Below are positions 37,803-47,183 of a stretch of DNA of 64,000 nt, one piece after another (the first letter of the stretch is position 1; every line of letters begins with the position of its first letter). The DNA comes from Paenisporosarcina indica (GTDB lineage Bacteria > Bacillota > Bacilli > Bacillales_A > Planococcaceae). The DNA is taken from assembly GCF_001939075.1 (NCBI RefSeq), contig NZ_MPTA01000003.1, positions 186,001-250,000 on the forward strand, written 5' to 3'. The notes beneath the pieces are model-generated. The model had not been told where the DNA came from. It did not search any database and saw only the letters and a list, made by a program, of their open reading frames with translations. The translations under genes were made by a program, and so were the position numbers.

Positions 37803-39266
37803 ATGATGACAAATAAAAATACTGGTTGGAACTTTGACAACAGTTATACACGACTGCCAAATTCATTTTTCACGCCCGTTAACCCAACCGCTGTAAGCTC
37901 GCCGAAATTGGTTATTAGCAATGATTCCTTAGCAACATCACTTGGATTAAACGTCGATTCACTAAAAAGCCAATATGGTGTAACGGAACTTGGCGGAAAT
38001 CAGATTCCAGAAGGGGCATCACCGATTGCTCAAGCTTATGCAGGACATCAATTTGGGAATTTCACGATGTTAGGGGATGGTCGTGCGGTACTACTTGGCG
38101 AACAAATCACGCCTTCAGGTGAACGTTTTGATATTCAACTCAAAGGTTCTGGCCCAACGCCTTATTCCCGTCGTGGAGATGGTCGAGCTGCACTTGGACC
38201 GATGTTACGTGAATATATCATCAGTGAAGCCATGCATGCCCTTGGTATTCCTACCACACGTAGCCTAGCAGTGGTGACAACTGGTGAGCCAGTATATCGC
38301 GAAACTGCCCTGCCTGGTGCGATTCTTACCCGAGTGGCTGCCAGTCATTTACGATTCGGCACTTTTCAATTCACGGCTAATTTTGGCACAATAGAGGAAC
38401 TCAAAATACTGGCTGACTATGCCATAGACCGTCATTATCCTGACATAAAAGCGGATGATCAGCGATACCTTTCCCTACTTCAGGGAGTAATCAAACGTCA
38501 TGCGGCACTCATTGCCAAATGGCAACTAGTTGGCTTTATCCACGGGGTAATGAACACCGACAACATGACCATTAGTGGCGAAACCATCGACTATGGTCCA
38601 TGTGCTTTTATGGATGACTATGATCCGGCAACGGTATTCAGTTCCATTGACCATCAAGGTCGCTATGCCTACGGAAATCAGCCATATATCGGTGGATGGA
38701 ATCTCGCTCGATTCGCTGAATGCCTGATTCCGTTGCTACATGACGATCAAGAGCAAGCACTCAAACTCGCACAGGAAGCAATCTCAGAATTTAATCAGCT
38801 TTATCACGCTAATTGGTTTGCAGGCATGAGAGCAAAATTAGGAATTTTCAATGAAGAAAAAGAGGATGAATCTCTTATTGAAGATTTACTGAAGATGATG
38901 CAGGAGTATAGTGCAGACTATACCAATACCTTCCGTGCACTTACTTTTGACAAGCGGGAAGATTTCGCCCTGTTTAACAGCACAGAATTTGCTCAGTGGG
39001 AAAAACTTTGGCTGGCTAGACTAGACAAGCAAAAGGAAGCAAAAGAAGCCTCTCAGCAACTAATGAAGAACAGCAATCCTGCCGTCATCCCTCGTAACCA
39101 CCGAGTGGAAGAAGCTTTGGATGCCGCAGTTAATGGAGATTATAGTGTAATGGAGCAGCTTCTTGATGTGCTTTCAAATCCTTATGCACATTCAAACAAA
39201 CAAGCTGATTACCGCACTATGCCTTTGCATTCAGATGGTTCTTACCAAACTTTTTGTGGTACTTGA
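37803..39266 (+). CDS. selO: Protein adenylyltransferase SelO (YdiU/UPF0061)
   Basis: A 487-residue pseudokinase-fold enzyme that transfers AMP to Ser, Thr or Tyr of proteins. Visible parts are [40 protein letters not shown] (nucleotide-binding lysine and arginines), [20 protein letters not shown] (metal-binding Asn and Asp) and the conserved C-terminal YQTFCGT with cysteine in the position that holds selenocysteine in animals. AAAGGAGGG precedes two adjacent ATG codons. The family acts in redox stress. Only gene on the plus strand in this neighbourhood. Confidence 0.95.
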   Translation: MMTNKNTGWNFDNSYTRLPNSFFTPVNPTAVSSPKLVISNDSLATSLGLNVDSLKSQYGVTELGGNQIPEGASPIAQAYAGHQFGNFTMLGDGRAVLLGEQITPSGERFDIQLKGSGPTPYSRRGDGRAALGPMLREYIISEAMHALGIPTTRSLAVVTTGEPVYRETALPGAILTRVAASHLRFGTFQFTANFGTIEELKILADYAIDRHYPDIKADDQRYLSLLQGVIKRHAALIAKWQLVGFIHGVMNTDNMTISGETIDYGPCAFMDDYDPATVFSSIDHQGRYAYGNQPYIGGWNLARFAECLIPLLHDDQEQALKLAQEAISEFNQLYHANWFAGMRAKLGIFNEEKEDESLIEDLLKMMQEYSADYTNTFRALTFDKREDFALFNSTEFAQWEKLWLARLDKQKEAKEASQQLMKNSNPAVIPRNHRVEEALDAAVNGDYSVMEQLLDVLSNPYAHSNKQADYRTMPLHSDGSYQTFCGT

Positions 39267-39305
39267 TCTATATAGAATTCTTGATACAGCTTAATACGAT
39301 TTACC

Positions 39306-39350
39306 GTACCTGTCATCATCCAAAGTACGGGCGGTGACAGGCACGTTTAT
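39306..39350 (+). terminator. Hairpin after selO
   Basis: GTACCTGTCA and TGACAGGCAC pair at 9 of 10 positions around about 19 bases, followed by GTTTATT. The arms resemble the big hairpin after the M4 protease gene. Confidence 0.5.
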
Positions 39351-39444
39351 TACTATTTGGTGAAGGTCAACTGTAATCACTACGAAAGGTAAAAAAGATA
39401 CCGCGCGTATTTTGAAATTCACTTTTCAAATCAACATTTTTTCG

Positions 39445-40008
39445 CTACTCACCAACTTGAGCACAATTGACAATTTTCCGAATAACAGACCGTATTTCAT
39501 CCGCGTTTTCGATTACAAATAAATGGTCCGCTTCACCTTCTATTGGCGCTATCACATCCCCTAGATCAGTTTCATCCTGCTGACGGGTAAGCACTTCCTC
39601 AAAGTTTGAAGCGACTCTTAATATCGTTGTACTACGCTGGCTTTTCAAAACCCGCTCTTTAAGAACATGGTCAGGGAAATCAAAATTAACAAGAATGCTG
39701 GTAAATCCATTATGATGTAAATGTTCGAGCAGTTTCAACCGACCTTTACGATTACGATTCGAGTTACACAGAATGAGGTGGCAATTAGTCTCATTGACTG
39801 CATAATTAACAATCGTTTGTGTAAGAGCGTACTTAATCATATTATTTCCTTGTTTTGGTAATAATGTTTGGTAATACGTGTGGAGGAATTCAGCATGGTT
39901 ATCTTGATCAATCACAATTGAGTTGGGCAGCTCTTTTTCTAAAGCTTTCGCAAATGTAGTTTTGCCACTATGGGTTTTACCGACTGTCATAATTGCTAAC
40001 CGACTCAT
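39445..40008 (-). CDS. P-loop ATPase/kinase-like protein
   Basis: A 187-residue protein with an N-terminal Walker A (GKTHSGKTT), a following IVIDQDNHAEFLHTYYQ segment, LILCNSNRNRKGRLKLL as a kinase-type second strand, and a lid-like RVLKSQRSTTILR. This resembles small-molecule or zeta-type kinases in the P-loop fold. No substrate can be named. The ATG at 40008 is preferred to a GTG two codons upstream. Neighbouring genes on the same strand are also small accessory enzymes with short gaps, so they may be co-transcribed. Confidence 0.65.
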   Translation of the reverse strand: MSRLAIMTVGKTHSGKTTFAKALEKELPNSIVIDQDNHAEFLHTYYQTLLPKQGNNMIKYALTQTIVNYAVNETNCHLILCNSNRNRKGRLKLLEHLHHNGFTSILVNFDFPDHVLKERVLKSQRSTTILRVASNFEEVLTRQQDETDLGDVIAPIEGEADHLFVIENADEIRSVIRKIVNCAQVGE

Positions 40009-40083
40009 GAACACAACCCCAGTCTCAAAAATTCCGGCTTAATCTTTCCCAACGTTTTTTACCCATCACCTGTTGTTTGAGAA

Positions 40084-40923
40084 TTAAATCGTCATTTCTA
40101 TTATCTTTTTGAAATGTTCTTCGTTTTCCTCTATTTCAACTCTCTCACTTAGAAGCTTATTAAGTCTAAGAAATTCCGGAATCATTTTTTCCATGGTTTG
40201 CATAATGTCCTGAGGATTACGACTACAATACCATCTTTCCAATAGGGACAATTGTTGCTTGTTTAATTTGCTTCGATTGCCTTCAACTTTTGACCAGACC
40301 CCATAGGAACTGTCTAAATGTTGCTCTATTTCCATATACCATCCTGAAGCAATCAGCCACCGGACTCGATCTAAATTTGATATGGCATAGTAAATTTCAT
40401 TTCTCATAACAGCTCGGTAGCTTTCGTGAATGAAGGCAATGATCTTCCCTCTCCAAAACTCTACTTCCTCTTTTGATGGCTTATATTCCCTGATTGAAGA
40501 TTCCTTTATCACGTCACTTATTATGTTATGGGGGGCATATAGAACATCCAGATCTTTCAACCAAATAGAAGGAACGACTTCTTCAGGTGAGTGATACCAA
40601 CTGTCCACTTTAATAAAGCAATCATAGTGAGTCACGATTACAGGAGAAAGAGGATTGAAATCTTCATAAAATAACACTTCTCCCCAAGAACTTGATCTCT
40701 TACGTTTCTCTTTTATGAAATCTGTTTTCTGTTCAGAAGTCACGATAATGTGCAAATCAATATCAGAGTATATGTCAAAGTTCCCTTTTGCTAAAGAACC
40801 GCCTAGATAAATTGCCAAAACATTCGAATCGGCTGTTAAATCTATCAATGCATTTTTCAAAAGAGTATCTCGATACTTTGGTAAATTATTATCTCTTTCT
40901 AAATGTCTACTCACAAATCCCAC
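40084..40923 (-). CDS. Nucleotidyltransferase-domain protein (aminoglycoside adenylyltransferase-like)
   Basis: A 279-residue protein. The N-terminal third has the pol-beta type nucleotidyltransferase signature GGSLAKGNFDIYSDIDLHII, with the two aspartates that bind Mg-NTP; a third acidic residue may be in YDCFIKVDSW. The C-terminal part is helical, as in streptomycin and lincosamide adenylyltransferases. Whether it modifies an antibiotic is not shown by the sequence. GTG start, with a second GTG three codons later; neither has an ideal binding site. Confidence 0.7.
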   Translation of the reverse strand: MGFVSRHLERDNNLPKYRDTLLKNALIDLTADSNVLAIYLGGSLAKGNFDIYSDIDLHIIVTSEQKTDFIKEKRKRSSSWGEVLFYEDFNPLSPVIVTHYDCFIKVDSWYHSPEEVVPSIWLKDLDVLYAPHNIISDVIKESSIREYKPSKEEVEFWRGKIIAFIHESYRAVMRNEIYYAISNLDRVRWLIASGWYMEIEQHLDSSYGVWSKVEGNRSKLNKQQLSLLERWYCSRNPQDIMQTMEKMIPEFLRLNKLLSERVEIEENEEHFKKIIEMTI

Positions 40924-41046
40924 ACATTATTAATCATCCTCTCAGATATATTAGTATTAAAATTCGGTGGAATTGGGTTGAATTCCTTCTTAAACTAATC
41001 TATCTTCTCCAGTGATTGATGAAATTGTATATTTTCGCATGATGAA

Positions 41047-41787
41047 CTAATTATAGGTAACGCCTTTATCCACATGAAACTTCTTTATTAACCATTGAAT
41101 TAAGTTTTCAATCATTTCTTCAGAAAAGGAATGATTCACATCTTTGTATGTATTGAAAACAACATCATGTATACGATTGCCTTCAGTTAAATAGGTTAAG
41201 TAATTTTTCTGACCTTCAATTGAAACCACTGTATCTTGTTCGCCATGCATTAATAATATTGGGGATGATTTCGTTTTTTTGCCTTTTGGATCATATTCCC
41301 TTAGTACGTTTATCTCATCAGTCGTCATTTCTGGGCGATGATCATTTTCTCTGAAAATTTCTTCAGACAACAGAAATGATCCCGAACCGTTAACATTGAT
41401 TAAACCTGCAAACTTATGGCCATTCACAAATATACCATTTGCGATGAATCCTCCCATCGAGACTCCCATAAGTATCACTTCTTCTTTGCGAATATCTAAT
41501 TCCTCTAAAATATGGTTGGCTTCATCAATCGTTTTCATAATGACTTTCCAAAAATATTCTTGCGTAACTTCTTTCGCGAAATGATTTCCTAGTTTATTTC
41601 TGCTGTCATGAAATACGATTTCCGGAAGAATAACCCGAAAACCAAACGTTGACAGAAGATTTGCTAGTTCAATATAGTTATTGACACTCGAACCCCATCC
41701 ATGAAATATCATGATAGTTTTGCCGACGCTTTTCTGTTCCGAATTGTAAATATGGCTTACAAATTGTTTCGTTATCGCTTTTTTCAT
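41047..41787 (-). CDS. Alpha/beta hydrolase, dienelactone hydrolase/prolyl oligopeptidase-like
   Basis: A 246-residue hydrolase: oxyanion motif IMIFHGWGSS, nucleophile elbow GVSMGG, acid in HGEQDTVVS and catalytic histidine in DVNHSFSEE. The general form is that of small esterases such as YitV-like proteins. Substrate unknown. Downstream and upstream genes are on the same strand with short gaps. Confidence 0.78.
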   Translation of the reverse strand: MKKAITKQFVSHIYNSEQKSVGKTIMIFHGWGSSVNNYIELANLLSTFGFRVILPEIVFHDSRNKLGNHFAKEVTQEYFWKVIMKTIDEANHILEELDIRKEEVILMGVSMGGFIANGIFVNGHKFAGLINVNGSGSFLLSEEIFRENDHRPEMTTDEINVLREYDPKGKKTKSSPILLMHGEQDTVVSIEGQKNYLTYLTEGNRIHDVVFNTYKDVNHSFSEEMIENLIQWLIKKFHVDKGVTYN

Positions 41788-41819
41788 ATTAAGCTCTTCA
41801 TCTCTTTACTCTTAATTTT

Positions 41820-42293
41820 TCAAACAGATTTTTCATAATAAACGAGGGTCGTATTATCATTGATTTTCCGCTTTTCTTCCGTTTGGGTATAACCCATTTT
41901 TTCATACAAATAGCAGTTACTTGCTTCCTCTAAGATTGTTGCCAACTCCCAACTAATCGCCTTAGGATACATTTCCTCAGCTAAAAGTATCGCTTTTTGA
42001 GCTATCCCTTGACCCTGATACTCTGGATCAATAAACATTGGACTTATCCAATAATGATTACTTTCTTTCCAAAGGACACAGATTGCACCCACAAGTTCTT
42101 GATCTAACATTATTTTATAAAACTTGCCTTGAGGATTAGTTATCCTAGCAATAACCCGATCAACAGATTCGTTCGCTGGGCTTGTATCGAAATCCTTATA
42201 CTTTTCCAATAGTGGACTAAATGCTTTGACTTGAATATCAAAAATATTTGCTGCGTCTTTGACAATCGCAGTTTCCAAACTAACATTTTTCAT
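41820..42293 (-). CDS. GNAT-family N-acetyltransferase
   Basis: A 157-residue acetyltransferase. The acetyl-CoA motif A is MFIDPEYQGQGIAQKAILLA, followed by the family's C-terminal NCYLYEKMGYTQTEEK. The ATG at 42293 has CTGGAGAA eight bases ahead; the longer frame to 42374 would overlap the end of the upstream hydrolase gene and lacks such a site. Substrate unknown. Confidence 0.78.
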   Translation of the reverse strand: MKNVSLETAIVKDAANIFDIQVKAFSPLLEKYKDFDTSPANESVDRVIARITNPQGKFYKIMLDQELVGAICVLWKESNHYWISPMFIDPEYQGQGIAQKAILLAEEMYPKAISWELATILEEASNCYLYEKMGYTQTEEKRKINDNTTLVYYEKSV

Positions 42294-42348
42294 TTTCGAA
42301 TTCTCCAGTACATGATAGTTTTTAATATCTATTGACAACCATAAATTC

Positions 42349-43185
42349 TCACCAGTTTTTTCTAATTTCTTCAACTACAACATTTGGATTATCCCAATGT
42401 AACATATGTGTTGTATTCTCAATCAGTTTGACATGACCCCTAGCTTTCTGTTTAAAAATCTCTGCTGTAATAGTTCTTTTCTCATCCAATTCCTTTGGCA
42501 ATGATGCCCTTAGTAATAAGATATGTTCCGGCAATTGTTCGTAAATGTCTTCCGTTTCGTATTTGTACATCGCTTTAATAATATGTCTCGCTGTCTTTCC
42601 TCTCGCATGCCAGATTACTCTATTATTCACTTCTATTCCTAGGTCCCCTACGGCCACTTCCAATAGTGGAGACCATCTGGAATATGATTCTTTTTCAGTT
42701 TTGAAGAAATCATCCCAGTTGTTAAAAACGTATTCTTCGAAATCTTTTTCATAATAGGAGATTTCTTGCTCCACAGTTTTATCCCCACGCCATTTTGTTT
42801 GGTATCCACCATCGATGAGGATTGTATTAATGACTCTCTTGGGAAATTTCACTAAATAATAGAGTGATACAAAACTTCCCCAGGAATGCGATAGAAAATA
42901 GAACTTCTTTATCTCAAGAACATCTAGAATGCGATTCAGCCATAAAGCAAGATTTGGATATTCATATTTATCAGATTCTGCAAAAGAAGGAGTTTTACCG
43001 TGGCCCGGAGCATCGATTGAAATGAACCTAAACTCTTCTTTTAATTCCTCTGCAATCTCTATAAAACTAAGGCCAGTACTCCCTAATCCATGAAGACAAA
43101 AAATTACCGGATTACTATGGTGACCCCATTCTGTTATATGTACATCGATTTCACCGTTATTTATAAAATATCTTTTCATATCCAT
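42349..43185 (-). CDS. Alpha/beta hydrolase
   Basis: A 278-residue hydrolase with HGLGSTGLSF (oxyanion loop), SIDAPGHGKTP, the nucleophile elbow SHSWGS and the catalytic histidine near ENTTHMLHWDNP. It belongs to the large lipase/esterase-like group with a helical cap between about residues 130 and 210. The ATG at 43185 has AGGTGG ahead; an earlier GTG at 43194 overlaps that site. Substrate unknown. Confidence 0.8.
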   Translation of the reverse strand: MDMKRYFINNGEIDVHITEWGHHSNPVIFCLHGLGSTGLSFIEIAEELKEEFRFISIDAPGHGKTPSFAESDKYEYPNLALWLNRILDVLEIKKFYFLSHSWGSFVSLYYLVKFPKRVINTILIDGGYQTKWRGDKTVEQEISYYEKDFEEYVFNNWDDFFKTEKESYSRWSPLLEVAVGDLGIEVNNRVIWHARGKTARHIIKAMYKYETEDIYEQLPEHILLLRASLPKELDEKRTITAEIFKQKARGHVKLIENTTHMLHWDNPNVVVEEIRKNW

Positions 43186-43209
43186 AAGTACCACCTAAGT
43201 TGAAGAATT

Positions 43210-44079
43210 TTAATTTCCTGAAAAAGAACTCCAAGCAATTAGGAGTTCCTCCACTGAGGAATACCTGAGACTTCTATCTTCTTCAACTGCTTTTAACGCG
43301 ACTTCATACAGTTCCTGCCCTGCATCCCATTTTAAAAATGAATGATCACGTTCTCCACCTAATAGACCAAATGCAATTGAACCCATATTAAACACGTTTG
43401 TCTTTTCATCTATTTCAGCACCAAGTTTAAATTCTTCTGGTGACATAAATCTTGAAGAACCCCAAAGTCTTCCCATATTATTCTTGAATGGTTTTTCCAT
43501 ATATAAATCTATATCACAAATCTTTGTCATGTGATTCTTGAAATCATATAAAATACTGCCGTCATAAAAATCGACAGCTACATAATTCATTTTTTCTACA
43601 TGAGCATGGAATTCAAAAATTCTCTTTATTGATTCCAGTCGATATTCAACCGGCAGTTGTTTAAATCGATAAAAAGGGGAATCAGGATGATTATATTTAT
43701 GCGGAGGAGGAAAAGCACCTGGAGAATGTAGACACTCCCCATTAACCCATTCAAATACTGAAACATAACCATTTTCAACATCAAAACATTCTATTAAGTT
43801 GACCAAGTGTGGATGGTTTAAATTCTCATATAGAGAAATAGACCGTTTTAGTCTTGCTATGGCATCTTCAGGTTTTCCGGAATACTCTACTGTCTTCGCT
43901 CCTGCATATTTCACAAACTTTTTAACCCCGCCTTTTTCAATCCCAAAACATATATTCCCCGAATCTTGTTCATCAAAGACACAAAAAACTTCGCCAAGAC
44001 ATTTAAGCCATTCAAAATCATGTTTCTCTTTTAATTGAAATGAAACATGATCTAACCTGATTACTTGCAAACCGGTCAT
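43210..44079 (-). CDS. Serine/threonine protein kinase-like protein with altered catalytic motifs
   Basis: A 289-residue single-domain kinase fold without membrane helix. The ATP lysine is probably K57 (KKFVKYAG), followed by NLNHPHLVNLIECF, the kinase-typical HPNIV region. The catalytic HRD loop is replaced by YVAVDFYDGSILYD and the DFG motif by CDIDLYM, followed by GSSRFMSPEEF in place of the APE segment. The aspartates remain, so activity is possible. GGGAGGA precedes the ATG. Targets are unknown. Confidence 0.72.
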   Translation of the reverse strand: MTGLQVIRLDHVSFQLKEKHDFEWLKCLGEVFCVFDEQDSGNICFGIEKGGVKKFVKYAGAKTVEYSGKPEDAIARLKRSISLYENLNHPHLVNLIECFDVENGYVSVFEWVNGECLHSPGAFPPPHKYNHPDSPFYRFKQLPVEYRLESIKRIFEFHAHVEKMNYVAVDFYDGSILYDFKNHMTKICDIDLYMEKPFKNNMGRLWGSSRFMSPEEFKLGAEIDEKTNVFNMGSIAFGLLGGERDHSFLKWDAGQELYEVALKAVEEDRSLRYSSVEELLIAWSSFSGN

Positions 44080-44103
44080 TTAAATCCTCCCACTATTAAG
44101 AGT

Positions 44104-44713
44104 TTAATCTTTCAAAAAACGACATACTTCACGAACAAAATATTCGGTTTCCTCTGATTCTGGAAAATGAGCGCTTTTATTAAACAAAATCCATTACTAT
44201 TGGGGAGGTTTCGATTTATTATTTTTGAAATTGGAATTCCTGTATTTCTGTCATGAACACCTGTAATAATTAACGTGTTATGTGGAAGGTTTTCAAGACG
44301 TTCTTGTAATGGAATATCTGCGGGATTGTTTTGGAAGGCCTCTAGCATTAACCCTGTATTTGAAAGATTGCTCTCCTTGACAAGCTGTCGAAACATTTTG
44401 GCGATATTCTGATTCTCAAAGAATAGGCGATTTACTGTTTCTTCATCAACAGACTCCCACACTTTTTCATATTTATTTTCAATCGTGGTATCTTCACTCA
44501 GAATGTTTTCAATTTTTTCCATCAAATCTAAATCTGCAATCGACATAAAACCTGATATTTGAATCATGTATTGTGTCTTTAAAGCGATAAGACTAGGACC
44601 GGATAGAACAACTTTATTAATCAAATTTGGAAAAGCATATGTAAATTCTTCAACCTTTATCCAATGTGATATGCCATTTATTTTGATGTAGTATTCTCCG
44701 TTTTTATGTTCAT
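44104..44713 (-). pseudogene. Alpha/beta hydrolase pseudogene with internal deletion and frameshifts
   Basis: An AAAGGAG and ATG at 44713 start the gene. The N-terminal strand is readable as NGEYYIKINGISHWIKVE and passes directly into YAFPNLINKVVLSGPSLI, which belongs after the nucleophile elbow. About 80-100 residues, including GxSxG, are missing. The remaining C-terminal half runs to NTLIITGVHDRNTGIP. Near 44170 the frame shifts; the true C-terminus AHFPESEETEYFVREVCRF follows in another frame with stop at 44104. An open frame at 44112-44624 is only part of this. Confidence 0.75.
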
Positions 44714-44731
44714 TTTTCTCCTTTCATGAGG

Positions 44732-45868
44732 TTAATATGTACGTACCGGAACGATTAGCTGCAGCACCGAGTCATCATGAATTGAATTCAGGATGAATGG
44801 ACGCATTGCACCAGTAAATTGAACTTTCACATCATGTCCACCCACGGCTTTTAATGCATCCATCATATATTTCGCACTGAACGATATTTTCAACTCTTCG
44901 CCTTCAATCAAGGTCGTCTTGATTTTTTCTTCCACCTTTCCAATTTCAGGTGAACTCGATGATATTTCAACGACATTGCCTTCTAAAGATGTGAACTGAA
45001 CAATGTTATTCCGTTCTTCACGTGCCATAAGAGAAGCCCGATCTATTGCTTGAAATAATGCTTTACCATCCATGGTAACAGTCGTGTTATATTCAGTTGG
45101 AATTAAGCGAGAGGTATCAGGGTAATTACCTTCTAATAAACGCGAGTAGAATAATACATTGGATGTTTTAAATAATACTTGTTGGTTTGTCATGACGATT
45201 TGAACAGGTTGTGAAGAATCACCAAGGATTTTACTTAGTTCACTTAAGCTCTTCCCTGGAATCACCGCGCTATATTCTCCCTCCGGCAGTTGTTCCAATT
45301 TCGTTTTGCGGCGTGCCAAACGGTGACTGTCTGTAGCTACACATGTAAGTTCTCCATTTTTCACTTCCCAATGAACCCCTGTTAATACTGGACGACTTTC
45401 AGAAGTCGATATCGCGAATACAGTTTCACGCACTAGCGATTTCAACAAATCTGCTGGGATGACAAAATTTCGATCATCCTGAATTTCTGGAAGGAGTGGA
45501 TATTCTGAAGCATCCTGTCCAATGATATGGAACTCTGACTTTCCTGAACGAATATGTGTGTGAAAATTCTCCGTAATTTCTATTTCCACATCACTCGTTG
45601 GTAATTTACGGACGATTTCATTGAACATGCGTGCTTGAACGACAATCGTGCCTTCTTCAATCACACGAATGACTTGTTCGCCATTTTCCTCTGCTTTAAT
45701 AAATGTTTGAATTGTGATATCGGAATCACTGCCCGTTAAGTGTAATCCCTCTTCTGTTACCTCTAATTTAATTCCATTCAAAATCGGAATTGTTGTTTTC
45801 GAACTTACTGCCTTCATTACATCGTTTAATCCATCTAATAATCGGTGTCTCATGATTTCAAATTTCAT
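44732..45868 (-). CDS. dnaN: DNA polymerase III beta subunit (sliding clamp), probable paralogue
   Basis: A full-length 378-residue beta clamp made of three clamp domains; typical stretches are TTIPILNGIKLEVTEEGLHL, EGTIVVQARMFNEIVRKLP, ATDSHRLARRK and FSAKYMMDALKAV, ending in the family's LIVPVRTY. Clamps tether polymerase to DNA. The setting is unusual: no dnaA, recF or gyr genes are nearby, and it lies between broken genes and an IS relic. This suggests a second, accessory dnaN as known in some Bacillus genomes. GAGGGAAA precedes the ATG. Confidence 0.9.
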   Translation of the reverse strand: MKFEIMRHRLLDGLNDVMKAVSSKTTIPILNGIKLEVTEEGLHLTGSDSDITIQTFIKAEENGEQVIRVIEEGTIVVQARMFNEIVRKLPTSDVEIEITENFHTHIRSGKSEFHIIGQDASEYPLLPEIQDDRNFVIPADLLKSLVRETVFAISTSESRPVLTGVHWEVKNGELTCVATDSHRLARRKTKLEQLPEGEYSAVIPGKSLSELSKILGDSSQPVQIVMTNQQVLFKTSNVLFYSRLLEGNYPDTSRLIPTEYNTTVTMDGKALFQAIDRASLMAREERNNIVQFTSLEGNVVEISSSSPEIGKVEEKIKTTLIEGEELKISFSAKYMMDALKAVGGHDVKVQFTGAMRPFILNSIHDDSVLQLIVPVRTY

Positions 45869-46059
45869 CTTTTTCCCTCGCTTTATTAGTAATAGTTTTG
45901 CGATATAAATCTCTCAAAAGAATTGAAGATTATTAAATTATCAAGTTTTTCAAATAATTTTATGGCAATAGAAATAATGTAACACTATGAATTTTTATTT
46001 GCACCTAGATTATTATTAAATTGGCCAATCTAATGGTTGTGTTGCCTTTGCAACAGAGT

Positions 46060-46322
46060 AAGCGTCAGGGTTACTTGTGTTTCAAATTGTTTTCTCCAAA
46101 CACTTATCGTTGAAAGAGCTGCTATTTTAAAGATAACCGCTGTTTTGGTTAAGGACGTACCCTGTTCAAAGCTTCTACACCATAATATTCATATTGCTTC
46201 ACCCATTTAACGATAGACTTATGATCTGTCGCAATAAAGCGACCAATTTCGTTATAACTTTCTTTCCCATTTAAATATCTTAAAACAGCTTGTAATTTAT
46301 CCTCAGGAGTAAATTTTGCCAT
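46060..46322 (-). pseudogene. IS3-type transposase OrfA relic
   Basis: ATG at 46322 opens MAKFTPEDKLQAVLRYLNGK, ESYNEIGRFIATDHKSIVKW and VKQYEYYGVEALN, a helix-turn-helix typical of IS3/IS150 OrfA. A TAA follows at 46150. A second piece, KIAALSTISVWRKQFETQ, continues in another frame. OrfB is absent. The ribosome binding site lies inside the hairpin at 46325-46378. The rest of 45869-46426 shows no gene. Confidence 0.75.
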
Positions 46323-46324
46323 AG

Positions 46325-46378
46325 AAAAACTGCACCTCCAATTGTTAGATTGTGTCTAACAATTGGGATGCAGTTTTT
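46325..46378 (-). repeat. IS-end hairpin, copy 1
   Basis: AAAACTGCACCTCCAATTG and CAATTGGGATGCAGTTTT frame the inner TTAGA/TCTAA arms, giving a nearly perfect 23-bp hairpin. It abuts the OrfA start and contains its GGAGGTG. A second, more worn copy lies at 58933-58983. Confidence 0.65.
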
Positions 46379-46426
46379 ATTATGGGTTTTTTATCATGAT
46401 TTTCAGTTTATCGAATTATGGGATGA

Positions 46427-46975
46427 TTAATGGGCATCGGGAAATACTCTACGTACAGTGTCCGAAAACTCTTCGAAAAACCCTTCGACTGGTTCCCCTG
46501 CCCGAATCTTAGTGCCGTAATCGTTCATTTGTTTCACAAAGTCGGGATTCATCGATACATAGACATTTTTGAAATTATGGTTTCCTTTTCGTACATGCTC
46601 CGCGATTTTATTTTCCATGTGCTCATTGCCTTTATCTCCCTCTTTCAACACAACGGCCACATAGGCATTGACATCTGTGACGAGGACATTGGCACTTTCC
46701 ACTTCCTTCATAGCCGCGACATCATCTGCGACTTTATCTGCGACTTCTACCTTTTGTCCATGGGTTGTATTCGTACCCATGCCATTGGAAGTGTTGTTGT
46801 TCACATTCTCATTTATATGGTCATTCGTTGTTCCTGTACCGGCGTTTGTTTCAGTTCCAGTGTTTGTTTCGTTGTTTGTTGCAGTGTTTTCCCCATTATC
46901 CGTCTTCGTCGTCCCACAACCCATCAACGAAAAGATGAGCAACAGCGTCACGGGCACTTGTAGCATTTTTATCAT
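46427..46975 (-). CDS. YhcN/YlaJ-family sporulation lipoprotein
   Basis: A 182-residue lipoprotein: signal with lipobox LMGC (about residue 20), a low-complexity Asn/Thr/Gly-rich linker (about 22-70), and a YhcN/YlaJ domain (about 72-180) with VADKVADDVAAMKEVESANV and YVSMNPDFVKQMNDYG. Such proteins are found in spores and in germination-related membranes of Bacillus. AAAGGAGG precedes the ATG. An antisense frame of similar length on the plus strand is a shadow of its regular codon pattern. Confidence 0.88.
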   Translation of the reverse strand: MIKMLQVPVTLLLIFSLMGCGTTKTDNGENTATNNETNTGTETNAGTGTTNDHINENVNNNTSNGMGTNTTHGQKVEVADKVADDVAAMKEVESANVLVTDVNAYVAVVLKEGDKGNEHMENKIAEHVRKGNHNFKNVYVSMNPDFVKQMNDYGTKIRAGEPVEGFFEEFSDTVRRVFPDAH

Positions 46976-47183
46976 TAAATTTCCTCCTTTATTAAGCTTC
47001 TTAAGGTAGATTGGTTCATTTCCGTTTTTTTATTCATGGGAATCAATTTCATAATTGATGTTTTTGAGGCTAATCTTGAGGCATTATAAACAAGTCTCAA
47101 TGTCTAATACGTACATAGGTCCCACAAAAGTTCCCCCTTTTCAGTAAAAAAAGAGGAAGGGGAAACTTCTCCCCTCCCTACTA

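Noticed and set aside
37803-39266. Possible selenocysteine gene because of the SelO name
   Set aside because: The C-terminal position is an ordinary cysteine codon (FCGT); no in-frame TGA is involved.
46430-46963. Long plus-strand open frame of 177 codons antisense to the YhcN/YlaJ lipoprotein
   Set aside because: Lacks domain features and ribosome binding site; explained by the regular low-complexity coding on the other strand.
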